A DNA stretch of 7,259 bases from NCBI GenBank assembly GCA_023417165.1, contig JAEZGD010000453.1, forward strand, positions 1 through 7,259. Reading direction: 5' to 3'. The DNA comes from Planctomycetota bacterium (GTDB lineage Bacteria; Planctomycetota; Planctomycetia; Pirellulales; Pirellulaceae). Positions 1 to 6,730 of the stretch are shown here, one piece after another (within the stretch, counting starts at the first letter, position 1; each line of letters opens with the position of its first letter). A program made the translations under genes and the position numbers. The notes under the pieces are model-generated. The model saw nothing but the letters and a program-made list of their open reading frames with translations, had not been told where the DNA came from and searched no databases.

Positions 1-1041
1 GTCGAGAAGTGGGCCCCCGCTACGGAGTCTGACCTGCCGGCGCTCGTGCAAACCCTGATTGCGTACCGCAAGGCGGAACCGGCGGAGTTGCAAGCGATGC
101 TGCTGGGCGACTTGTCGGTCCGCTGGGACTTGCTGGCGGACGCCGCCAATGGTCCGCTGGTGTGGAAGGCGATCGCCCGGCAGATGGGCCCGCAGGCGCT
201 GCGGATGAACCTCAACACGCTGCTGCGTCACGAGGTGTTCGACAAGCATGGCACCGATGTGGAGTTGATTGAATACGTCGCGTCGCGAATTGCGGATGCC
301 GATGATATTCGCCGCTCGCGCCAGTTTCCGTACCAGTTCCTGACAGCTTACTTGAACGCCGCGGACGAAGTGCCGCAACGTATCAAGGCGGCGCTCCACC
401 AGGCGGCCGAGATCGCCTGCGGGAACGTTCCGCAGTTGCCGGCACCGGTCGTGATTGGACTCGACGTGTCGGGCTCGATGGCAGCGCCGGTGACGGGACA
501 TCGCGGCCGCGGGGCGACCACGAAGATGCGCTGCGTCGATGTGGCCGCCTTGTTCGCAGCGGCTGTGCTGCGGCGTAACCCTGCGAGCGTGGTTATCCCG
601 TTCGACACGGTCGCGTACCAGGTGAAGGTCGATCCGCAGGACTCGATTCTGAGCCTGGCGGAGCGTCTGGCGAAGTATGGTGGCGGCGGCACGAACTGCT
701 CGCTGCCGCTGGCAGAGGCCAACACCCGTCTGGCGCATCGTCAGTTCGCGGGTGCGGTGCTGTTGAGCGACAACGAAAGCTGGGTCGGCACCGGCCGTTA
801 CGGCTCGACGGGCGTGATGACGCAGTGGCACGAGTTCGTGACGAACCAGCGCAAGCTAGGCGTGGCGAACCCGAAGCTGGTGTGCATCGACCTCCAGCCG
901 TACACCACCACGCAAGCGGCGGAGCGGACTGACATCCTGAATGTCGGCGGCTTCTCGGACGCGGTGTTCAACGTGGTCGCATCGTTCCTCGACAACGACG
1001 CCAATCGCTTTATTGCCGAGGTCGAGGCGGTCGAACTCTAA
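1..1041 (+). CDS. TROVE domain protein, bacterial Ro60/Rsr-like RNA-binding protein (5'-truncated)
   Basis: The reading frame is open from base 1, so the gene begins before the window; 346 C-terminal residues are visible. Ro60 family proteins run to about 530-540 residues, so roughly 190 are missing. The GTG at 46 is probably an internal valine. Visible residues 1-140 are helical and carry the TROVE signature (MGPQALRMNLNTLLRHEVF, 62-80). Residues 149-331 form a von Willebrand factor A domain with a complete metal-ion-dependent adhesion site: DVSGS (155-159), Thr231 in GGGGTN, and Asp257 in LLSDNES. The DILNVGGFSDAVF stretch (311-323) near the C-terminus is, from memory, typical of bacterial members. 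Known members are cytoplasmic rings that bind misfolded RNAs and Y RNAs and help exoribonucleases in RNA decay, for example Deinococcus Rsr with PNPase. The gene ends at a strong terminator. RNA-repair genes such as rtcB sometimes neighbour TROVE genes but would lie outside this window. Confidence 0.94.
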   Translation, partial: VEKWAPATESDLPALVQTLIAYRKAEPAELQAMLLGDLSVRWDLLADAANGPLVWKAIARQMGPQALRMNLNTLLRHEVFDKHGTDVELIEYVASRIADADDIRRSRQFPYQFLTAYLNAADEVPQRIKAALHQAAEIACGNVPQLPAPVVIGLDVSGSMAAPVTGHRGRGATTKMRCVDVAALFAAAVLRRNPASVVIPFDTVAYQVKVDPQDSILSLAERLAKYGGGGTNCSLPLAEANTRLAHRQFAGAVLLSDNESWVGTGRYGSTGVMTQWHEFVTNQRKLGVANPKLVCIDLQPYTTTQAAERTDILNVGGFSDAVFNVVASFLDNDANRFIAEVEAVEL

Positions 1042-1049
1042 ATCGCCAA

Positions 1050-1087
1050 CCCCCGTCCACGCAATGCTGGACGGGGGTTTTCTCTTT
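1050..1087 (+). terminator. Rho-independent terminator of the TROVE gene
   Basis: A perfect 10-bp GC-rich stem, CCCCCGTCCA (1050-1059) with TGGACGGGGG (1068-1077), has an 8-nt loop and is followed directly by TTTTCTCTTT (1078-1087). It begins 8 nt after the TROVE stop codon, so it should isolate this transcript from the MarR operon downstream. Confidence 0.88.
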
Positions 1088-1142
1088 CCGCCCCGCTCCG
1101 TCGGCGGTTGCTTTGCACCTATCGCAACACGCGATTGCTTTG

Positions 1143-1184
1143 GCTAGGTCATTCCTAGCGATTGGGCTTCAGCCTCGCGGCTAG
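1143..1184. other. Competing hairpins in the TROVE-MarR spacer
   Basis: GCTAGG (1143-1148) pairs perfectly with CCTAGC (1154-1159) over a 5-nt loop. The same CTAGC (1155-1159) can instead pair with GCTAG at 1180-1184, and AGCC (1171-1174) can pair with GGCT (1179-1182) over a TCGC loop. The middle arm thus has two mutually exclusive partners. Two more small hairpins lie just upstream: CCGCC/GGCGG (1088-1092 with 1103-1107) and ATCGC/GCGAT (1121-1125 with 1131-1135). The stems are visible, but whether this is an RNA gene, a leader or an intergenic repeat cannot be told here. Confidence 0.35.
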
Positions 1185-1240
1185 TCTCATTGCGTTTTAA
1201 GCGAAGCGCCAACTATCGGACACTTTTCTGGAAATGATTG

Positions 1241-1269
1241 TTGCTTGTTGTCTGACGGCTGCCTAAATT
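1241..1269 (+). promoter_or_regulatory. Weak sigma70-like promoter candidate for the MarR-esterase operon
   Basis: TTGCTT (1241-1246) and TAAATT (1264-1269) are separated by 17 nt and match the -35 and -10 consensus at 3 and 4 of 6 positions. The spacing is ideal but the hexamers are weak. The predicted start, around 1275-1277, would fall inside the inverted repeat at 1270-1285 and give a leader of about 30 nt before the MarR start codon. Confidence 0.3.
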
Positions 1270-1285
1270 CGTGCGTATACACACG
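1270..1285. promoter_or_regulatory. Candidate MarR operator (16-bp near-perfect inverted repeat)
   Basis: CGTGCGTATACACACG is an inverted repeat with 7 of 8 symmetric pairs matching and GTATAC at its centre; the only mismatch is C1274 against A1281. MarR dimers typically bind inverted repeats of about 16-20 bp near their own promoter. This one lies 21 nt before the MarR start codon and directly after the candidate -10 box, a position suited to repression. The assignment rests on position and symmetry only. Confidence 0.42.
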
Positions 1286-1306
1286 GTTTTGGGTTGAGAC
1301 GAATCG

Positions 1307-1771
1307 ATGGAATCAAAGGATCAATTGCCGCTTTCACTGAGGGCTGCTTACCTGGCGCTGCATCGCTGCTCGGATCTGCAGTTTGCGAAGCTGGGTTTGA
1401 CCGCCGACCAGTTTGTGCTGTTAGCGACGCTGGCGCGCGGCCATGCGCTCACACAACGCGAACTAGCCGCGCGCATGCCCTCCGATCCTAGTACCGTGCG
1501 CGCCATGCTGGTTCTGCTGGAAAAGCGAGGTTTCGTCTCGCGTCAAACCCATCCTACCGATGGCCGCGCGCGAACCGTCGCTTTGACCGATGCTGGCATC
1601 CGTAAGTATCGCCAGGCGTGGAAGGCGGGCCAGCCGATCCGGGACAAAATGGTGAGTTCTCTCAGCGAGAAAGAGATCGCAACACTCGTGAAACTTTTGG
1701 GACACGTATCCAAATCGCTCGCGGACTCTACGAAGGTCATGGTGACCAAGTCGACCGCGAACAAGACCTAA
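1307..1771 (+). CDS. MarR family winged helix-turn-helix transcriptional regulator
   Basis: The 154-residue product has the usual MarR length and fold order: N-terminal dimerisation helices (about 6-29), helix-turn-helix (LTQRELAARM, 48-57, then recognition helix 60-75 ending LLEKRG), beta-wing with THPTDGRARTVALTDAG (81-97), and a C-terminal helix pair (about 100-142). MarR proteins are dimeric DNA-binding repressors or activators released by small ligands or by oxidation. Cys21 in the N-terminal helix lies near where OhrR-type members carry a sensing cysteine, but the surrounding residues do not look like OhrR, so redox sensing is unsupported. The ATG at 1307 has only a weak GAG (1296-1298) as ribosome binding site. 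The stop codon is 10 nt before the esterase start, indicating co-transcription and probable control of that enzyme. Its own operator is probably the inverted repeat at 1270-1285. The ligand is unknown. Confidence 0.93.
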   Translation: MESKDQLPLSLRAAYLALHRCSDLQFAKLGLTADQFVLLATLARGHALTQRELAARMPSDPSTVRAMLVLLEKRGFVSRQTHPTDGRARTVALTDAGIRKYRQAWKAGQPIRDKMVSSLSEKEIATLVKLLGHVSKSLADSTKVMVTKSTANKT

Positions 1772-1776
1772 AGGGA
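1771..1776 (+). promoter_or_regulatory. Ribosome binding site of the esterase gene
   Basis: AAGGGA ends 5 nt before the ATG at 1782 and starts on the last base of the MarR stop codon. It supports this start and tight coupling of the two genes. Confidence 0.6.
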
Positions 1777-1781
1777 CCAAT

Positions 1782-3893
1782 ATGCAAAAGTGCATCGTTA
1801 TGGGCGGGTTGCTGCTTTGCGTAGTGGCGGTGGCGGCAGCTCAGGAGCGTGAAGGGATGGGCCGTCGCGCCCAGGTCCAAGAACCGGCCAATCGAGTGCG
1901 TCAGCAACAACCTGCCCGCCCTCAACGCCCTGGCGGATTCGGTGGTCCCATCGAACTTGGACCCGACGACAAGCAAGCCTTCGCTGATCCGCCGGAGAGC
2001 ATCGTCGCCCGGCGAGACGATATCCCGCGCGGCAAGCTTGAGATGATCGAGTACGACTCGAAGACAGTCGGCACCAGGCGCAAGATGAATGTCTATACGC
2101 CACCGGGCTACTCAAAGGAGAAGAAGTATCCGGTGCTCTATTTGCTGCATGGCATTGGCGGCGATGAGACCGAATGGCAACGCTTCGCCTCGCCTGACCG
2201 GCTGTTCGACAACCTGATCAAGGACGGCAAAGCGGTGCCGATGATTGTCGTCATGCCCAACGGTCGCGCCCGCAAGAACGACCGGGCGGAAGGCAACGCC
2301 TTCGAGTCGGCACCCGCCTTTGCGGTTTTCGAGCGGGATTTGTTGGACGATGTGATTCCGGCGATTGAGTCGCGTTACTCCGTCCAGGCGGATCGCGAAC
2401 ACCGGGCTTTAGCTGGCCTGTCGATGGGCGGTGGGCAGTCACTGAACTTTGGCCTGGCACACCTCGACACGTTCGCCTGGATTGGGGGCTTCTCCTCTGC
2501 CCCAAATACGAAGGCACCGGAGGAACTGATTACTGATCCCGCCAAGACGCGAGAGCAACTCAAATTGCTGTGGCTATCTTGCGGTAACAAGGATGGCCTG
2601 ATCCGCGTCAGCCAGCGAGTCCAACGCCATTTGAAGAAGAACGAGATTCCGCACCTCTGGAATGTGGATACCTACGGACATGACGCGACCCACTGGAGAA
2701 ACAATCTCTATCACTTCGCCCAACTGCTGTTTAATGACGAGGCGACGAAGGTCGCTCTGAAGCGTGCTGCTGCGACTGGCGAAGATCCACCTGCGGCGGA
2801 AGCCAAGCCTCAGTCGTCTTCACTACCAGAAGGTATCAAGGACGACTTTCAGCCTGCGCCGACGAATCAGGCTGGGCGAGAATACCCGCAAGTGAACTCC
2901 GAGGGGCGCGTGAAGTTCCGCATCGTGGCGCCCCAGGCGAAGAGTGTTGGCGTGACATTCCGGGATAGTACCGAGTTCGTGAAGGGTGAAGATGGCGCCT
3001 GGATTGGCTATTCGCGCCCGCTCGATGAAGGGTTTCACTATTACATGATCAAGATCGATGGGGCCGAAGTGCCGGACCCCAACAGCATGGTCTTCTTTGG
3101 AGCCCATCGCTGGGGCAGCGGTGTAGAAGTGCCTGCACACGATCGCGACTTCTACGCCGTGAAGACGGTTCCCCACGGTCAGATTCGCGAAGTTCTGTTT
3201 CACTCCAAGAGCACCGACACTCACCGCCGGGCATTCGTTTATACGCCGCCTGGGTACGACGAAGGAGCCGACAAGCGATACCCGGTTCTGTATCTGCAAC
3301 ACGGTTATGGCGAAAACGAATACGGCTGGAGCGTACAGGGCCACGCGGGGCTAATCATGGACAATCTGATCGCCGAGAAGAAAGCTCGGCCATTCATCGT
3401 TGTGATGACCTATGGCATGACGAACGATGCACGTATCGGCGGATTGCGCGAGTTCGACATCCGCCCCTTCCAGACCGTGCTGTGCGACGAACTGATTCCC
3501 TACATCGATACGCATTTCCGCACCCTCGCCGATCAACCCAACCGCGCCATGGCCGGGCTATCGATGGGCGGCATGGAAACCAAGACCATCACACTCAAGA
3601 AGCTCGATACTTTCTCCCACATCGGCCTATTCAGCGGTGGCAGCATTGGCCTCGATGACATTCAGGATCTGGAGTCCTTCAAGAAGAACAATCGGCTGGT
3701 CTTCGTCAGCTATGGCGGCCACGAGCTTCAAGACGGCGGCCCACGCCGCGGCGGCGATCCCAAGGCAAACGTCGAGGCGTTAAAGAACGCCGACATCAAC
3801 GCCCAGTTCTACATCTCCCCCAAAACCGGCCACGAATGGCATACCTGGCGTCGTAGCCTGCGTGAGTTCGCTCCTCTGCTATTCCAAGAGTAA
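1782..3893 (+). CDS. Secreted tandem CE1-like esterase (feruloyl/enterochelin esterase-like alpha/beta hydrolase), two catalytic domains
   Basis: The 703-residue product starts with a Sec signal peptide (1-20, cleavage probably after VAVAAA), then a Gln/Pro/Arg-rich linker (about 28-50). Esterase domain 1 (about 85-320) has YTPPGY (105-110), HGIGG (123-127), nucleophile GLSMGG with Ser214, acid Asp271 in GNKDG, and His300 in YGHDATHW. A linker (about 325-370) leads to an E-set, immunoglobulin-like domain (about 372-450), the type found before enterochelin- and feruloyl-esterase domains. Esterase domain 2 (about 465-703) repeats YTPPGY (487-492), QHGYG, GLSMGG with Ser594, and GHEWHTW with His684; Glu648 occupies the acid position. 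The family (CE1, COG2382-like) cleaves ester bonds, such as hydroxycinnamate or acetyl esters on plant polysaccharides or siderophore esters. The true substrate cannot be read from sequence. The product is probably periplasmic or secreted. It follows the MarR gene by 10 nt and is probably under its control. Confidence 0.93.
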   Translation: MQKCIVMGGLLLCVVAVAAAQEREGMGRRAQVQEPANRVRQQQPARPQRPGGFGGPIELGPDDKQAFADPPESIVARRDDIPRGKLEMIEYDSKTVGTRRKMNVYTPPGYSKEKKYPVLYLLHGIGGDETEWQRFASPDRLFDNLIKDGKAVPMIVVMPNGRARKNDRAEGNAFESAPAFAVFERDLLDDVIPAIESRYSVQADREHRALAGLSMGGGQSLNFGLAHLDTFAWIGGFSSAPNTKAPEELITDPAKTREQLKLLWLSCGNKDGLIRVSQRVQRHLKKNEIPHLWNVDTYGHDATHWRNNLYHFAQLLFNDEATKVALKRAAATGEDPPAAEAKPQSSSLPEGIKDDFQPAPTNQAGREYPQVNSEGRVKFRIVAPQAKSVGVTFRDSTEFVKGEDGAWIGYSRPLDEGFHYYMIKIDGAEVPDPNSMVFFGAHRWGSGVEVPAHDRDFYAVKTVPHGQIREVLFHSKSTDTHRRAFVYTPPGYDEGADKRYPVLYLQHGYGENEYGWSVQGHAGLIMDNLIAEKKARPFIVVMTYGMTNDARIGGLREFDIRPFQTVLCDELIPYIDTHFRTLADQPNRAMAGLSMGGMETKTITLKKLDTFSHIGLFSGGSIGLDDIQDLESFKKNNRLVFVSYGGHELQDGGPRRGGDPKANVEALKNADINAQFYISPKTGHEWHTWRRSLREFAPLLFQE

Positions 3894-3994
3894 GACATCT
3901 CTGGAATCGCTTTGAGTTGGAAAGGTAGAGCGGTCGAGTTGGCGTTAACACGCAGTGATCGTCTCACGTACCGCCTCGGCCTCCATCACGGCCT

Positions 3995-4020
3995 GACGAT
4001 GAAGCATTGGCTTCATCGTC
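3995..4020. terminator. Perfect 11-bp hairpin after the esterase gene, possible terminator without T-tract
   Basis: GACGATGAAGC (3995-4005) pairs without mismatch with GCTTCATCGTC (4010-4020) over an ATTG loop. It lies about 100 nt after the esterase stop. No run of T follows on either strand, so it is not a standard intrinsic terminator. It could stabilise the 3' end, aid factor-dependent termination, or be a protein-binding palindrome. Confidence 0.4.
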
Positions 4021-4263
4021 GACTGGGAGTGAATTTGCGATCAGGACGAGTGACGACTGCCGTCAAGTTTGCCGCGAGCAGCGAATGGCAATTCGACGAT
4101 AATTAGACCGAGCGTTCTTGGCTTGCTAGGGCAGCCGGACGTCACCTCTCTTGCTAGCATGCTTCGCTCGGTAGCGCTGATCGAAGTGAGACAGCAGGTT
4201 TTAGGTGGGTTCCGAGACGACATCGATTTATTTGTAAGTCCAGACTGCCGGCCGTTTATCGAC

Positions 4264-4268
4264 AAGGA
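4264..4268 (+). promoter_or_regulatory. Ribosome binding site that favours the start at 4277
   Basis: AAGGA lies 8 nt before the ATG at 4277. The in-frame ATG at 4268 overlaps the motif itself and would have no usable spacing, so the second ATG is preferred. Confidence 0.6.
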
Positions 4269-4276
4269 TGTCGCTC

Positions 4277-5680
4277 ATGGCCAATCGACGATGGCGCATC
4301 GCTTTGCTAGCAATCGGCTGGTGCGCTGCCTGCTGCGCGCCGCCATGGCCTGGCTCAGCAACAGCTCAGCTGGCGCAGCCCAACACGCGTACGCCTGGAG
4401 CCAGCGCTCGTCCGACCGATTCGTCTGACTCGCAAACCTTGCAGCAGCCAGCCGCCGCGCCGCCTTCAGCTCGCGCGCCGCGAGGACCGGCCGTTGTTGA
4501 TTTTGCGCCTGGCGACTTTTCGAGCTCGCTCGTATCGCCGTCCCTTTATACGAGTCCGTTTACGGCGTTTTTAAGCTCAAGCGCGCCTCCTTCGACGTCG
4601 AACGAACTGCGAACGTACTATCAGTCGTCGAGCCGTTCGCGTTTGCTAAGCGTGCCCGAGATGTTTGGCGACTTCCGTCGTGGCGGTCCCGTGCTTGAAA
4701 TCCAACCTCCGACGGGAGGCCTGCCCGGCTTGCGGACCGAGGTCCCCTTGGCGGCCGGCATCTCCGGTTTGCGCGCCGCAGAGAACAATCACGCGCTGCC
4801 CGACGATCGCGTCTGGCTTGCTTACAACTACTTCGATGGCGCGTTTGACATTCAAACTCTCGGCGGCTTTGGCCAGCCGCCGCAAAGCCAATCCCAGTCG
4901 TTGCACCGGTCGGTCATCGCGTTCGAGAAACTGCTCGATTGCGGCGCGACGTCGATCGAAGTGCGCATGCCGTTCGGTGCCGCTTTTAATGCGGACGGCA
5001 TTGCGGGACCTTCTGCGGCTCCAGCGCCGTTCGGTGTTGAGTCCGAAAGCGTTGGCAATCTGAACGTGTTGCTCAAACGGCTTTTGTACGCCGACGAAGG
5101 AATCGCCTGGTCGGCCGGGCTGGGCGTCGAACTGCCCACGGGTTCGGAGGGCCTGGTGACGTATGGCCCCATTTCGGCCAGCATGGAACCGGACGCGGTC
5201 CATCTGGTGCCGTTTCTGGCGGGCACTCACCAGTATGGCCGCTGGTTCTCGCACGGTTTCCTGCAGTTGGATATCGCCACGCATGGCGCCCCCTTCTACG
5301 CCACGTTGAATACGCCCGCCAATCGGGAGTTCGTGGGCCGCATCAACCAGCCGGCGCTCTTGGGACTCGACCTGGGTGGCGGTTATTGGTTGATTCCGCC
5401 TTACGATTGTGGCAACTGCGGTGGCAGCCTGGCCGTCGTTGGCGAAGTGCATTACACCACGCCGCTGGGCAACGAAGACGAACTAGTGGCCAACGGCGGA
5501 CTCACCTCCGTTGCCATCAATACTCCCGTCTCGGCTTCGTACGAACAGGTGCACTTTACCACCGGCTTGCAAGTGGCCTTCGACAGCGGTTGGCGACTTC
5601 GCACTGGGGTCGTGGTGCCGGCTCGTTCCGAACGTGTCTTCGACACCGAATACCTGCTGCAAATTAATCGCCGCTTCTGA
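4277..5680 (+). CDS. Exported protein of unknown function, probable outer-membrane beta-barrel
   Basis: The 467-residue product (470 if translation began at 4268) has an N-terminal signal: Arg-rich start, hydrophobic core IALLAIGW, and a likely cleavage after SATA or AQLA. No proper lipobox is seen. Residues about 30-125 are low-complexity, rich in Ser, Pro and Ala, and probably disordered. From about 135 onward, alternating polar and hydrophobic strands are separated by Gly/Pro/Asn turns, for example the segments around AGLGVELPTG, HGFLQLDIATHG, LAVVGEVHYTTPLG and QVAFDSGWRLRTGVVVPA. The chain ends in LLQINRRF, with the C-terminal Phe typical of barrel proteins recognised by BamA. A CGNC pair (Cys378 and Cys381) lies in a predicted turn. 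I do not recognise a specific family. It resembles uncharacterised planctomycete barrel proteins, and a channel or surface role is inference. It stands alone between the esterase operon and a convergent operon 12 nt away. Confidence 0.82.
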   Translation: MANRRWRIALLAIGWCAACCAPPWPGSATAQLAQPNTRTPGASARPTDSSDSQTLQQPAAAPPSARAPRGPAVVDFAPGDFSSSLVSPSLYTSPFTAFLSSSAPPSTSNELRTYYQSSSRSRLLSVPEMFGDFRRGGPVLEIQPPTGGLPGLRTEVPLAAGISGLRAAENNHALPDDRVWLAYNYFDGAFDIQTLGGFGQPPQSQSQSLHRSVIAFEKLLDCGATSIEVRMPFGAAFNADGIAGPSAAPAPFGVESESVGNLNVLLKRLLYADEGIAWSAGLGVELPTGSEGLVTYGPISASMEPDAVHLVPFLAGTHQYGRWFSHGFLQLDIATHGAPFYATLNTPANREFVGRINQPALLGLDLGGGYWLIPPYDCGNCGGSLAVVGEVHYTTPLGNEDELVANGGLTSVAINTPVSASYEQVHFTTGLQVAFDSGWRLRTGVVVPARSERVFDTEYLLQINRRF

Positions 5681-5692
5681 CCATGGCGCGTC

Positions 5693-6730
5693 TCAAGCGA
5701 ACTGCGGTTGGTAGCTAACAGCGTCGCGTTTCTTGCTTGACCGATTCGTTGCGTTATCGGCCGCGGGCGCCGTAGCGGCTTTTCGCTCGCTTCGTAGCCA
5801 CCAAACTTCTAACAACAGTGCCGCGTACACCGCCAGTAGGTACAGCGGGAAGCAGCCGAGTTCCATCGTGACGAAGATGCCAAAGTGCATCGCCACGCCG
5901 GCCAGCAAAGCCCACACGCGGGTCCGGCGAAAGACCACCAACAGCGGAAACAAGACCTCCCAGGCAAGCACCGACCAGGTGGCCACCTGCATGGCCCAAT
6001 AAGGGACCTGCGCCATCTCGGCTGAGAAGCGCGTCAGGCTCAGGTCATGCATCACGTAGTACAGGCTGCTGCCTGACACCCAGTTGTGGCCGGAAAGCTT
6101 GCACAAACCGCTGGCGCCATACATCCAAGCGAGCTGAATCAACAGCAGTCGCAACGCCCAGGGATGCACATGGACGCGGGCTGAACGGGCGACTCCGTCC
6201 CGCTGACGCGATTGCAGCCAGGCATCGATCGACCAAGCGGCTCCGCAAGGAAGCATTGCCAGGTACAGCAGCAACATGCCGCGGATGTGATCGCCGGCGT
6301 TGATGGCGTAGACGTTCAGATTGGTGAACGATACGGCAAGCAGCCACACCACAATCGCACATAGACGCGTGTTCCAACCAATCAGCAGGCCGATGGTCGC
6401 GGCCATCCACACGAACAACATCAATTGAATCGCCTGCGGATCGCTGATGCCTTGCAGTAGCGACCAATGCCACTGTGGATGTTCAAACATCCACGTATAC
6501 AGTTGCGGAGCGCCGGTGCTGCCTGCGCCATAAATCGCTCGCAGATTTGGCAGCATGGTCATCGCCTGGTCGAGCAACAGGACGGACGCCACACCGATTC
6601 GCAAGGTCGCATAAATCTCGGCGGGCACGGATCGCGTCCACCACGACCAACGCGACAACACACGCGGCAGCCAGGGCTGAACGCCAACGATCTCCACAGC
6701 AGGATTCAAAGTTTCAGTGGCCGCGTTCAT
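5693..6730 (-). CDS. HTTM domain integral membrane protein (vitamin-K-dependent gamma-carboxylase-like)
   Basis: The 345-residue product has about eight hydrophobic helices, near 40-60, 98-119, 122-143, 149-166, 189-208, 244-267, 271-289 and 293-311, with soluble ends. The pattern fits the HTTM family related to vitamin-K-dependent gamma-glutamyl carboxylase: NLNVYAINAGDHIR (137-150), PCGAAWSID (161-169), QLAWMYGASGLCKLSG (199-214) followed by W217 and Y224, WEVLFP (257-262), and AMHFGI (280-285). It covers only the membrane core; the large C-terminal lumenal part of animal carboxylase is absent. HTTM proteins are thought to modify peptides or small molecules at the membrane, but most bacterial ones, including this type, have no proven reaction. 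The start overlaps the stop of the upstream gene as ATGA and has a strong GAGGTG site, so the two are translated together. The Lys/Arg-rich tail (about 315-345) is probably cytoplasmic. Confidence 0.9.
   Translation of the reverse strand: MNAATETLNPAVEIVGVQPWLPRVLSRWSWWTRSVPAEIYATLRIGVASVLLLDQAMTMLPNLRAIYGAGSTGAPQLYTWMFEHPQWHWSLLQGISDPQAIQLMLFVWMAATIGLLIGWNTRLCAIVVWLLAVSFTNLNVYAINAGDHIRGMLLLYLAMLPCGAAWSIDAWLQSRQRDGVARSARVHVHPWALRLLLIQLAWMYGASGLCKLSGHNWVSGSSLYYVMHDLSLTRFSAEMAQVPYWAMQVATWSVLAWEVLFPLLVVFRRTRVWALLAGVAMHFGIFVTMELGCFPLYLLAVYAALLLEVWWLRSERKAATAPAADNATNRSSKKRDAVSYQPQFA

Larger units (their letters stand above)
3894..4276. other. Gene-free spacer between the esterase and the exported barrel protein
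   Basis: I see no convincing gene in this 383-nt stretch; the short frames here have TTG starts or no ribosome binding site and resemble no family. It contains the perfect hairpin at 3995-4020. A GATAAT at 4098-4103 matches 5 of 6 bases of a -10 box but has no recognisable -35 partner 16-18 nt upstream. The promoter of the downstream gene must lie here, but I cannot place it with confidence. Confidence 0.6.

Noticed and set aside
1782..1845. Lipoprotein signal in the esterase (Cys13)
   Set aside because: LLLC lies inside the hydrophobic core and does not fit a lipobox; the AxA-type cleavage near residue 20 explains the signal better.
2823..3344. 173-codon minus-strand frame within the esterase gene
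   Set aside because: It is antisense to well-conserved esterase and E-set sequence and has no recognisable domain.
3912..4106. 64-codon frame in the spacer after the esterase
   Set aside because: It needs a TTG start, has no clear ribosome binding site, and spans the perfect hairpin.
4123..4313. Three copies of TTGCTAG (4123, 4151, 4304), the last within palindrome TTGCTAGCAA
   Set aside because: Spacing is irregular and one copy is inside coding sequence, so chance is the simplest explanation.
4069..4428. 119-codon plus-strand frame across the spacer and the start of the barrel gene
   Set aside because: It overlaps the signal-peptide region of the real gene in another frame and has no ribosome binding site or family resemblance.
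4646..5452. 268-codon open frame on the minus strand
   Set aside because: It lies wholly opposite the barrel gene, is Arg/Ala/Gln-rich as expected of an antisense frame in GC-rich DNA, and resembles no family.
5672..5699. CGCTT/AAGCG pairing between the convergent genes as a shared terminator
   Set aside because: The stem is only 5 bp with a loop of about 18 nt and no T-run.
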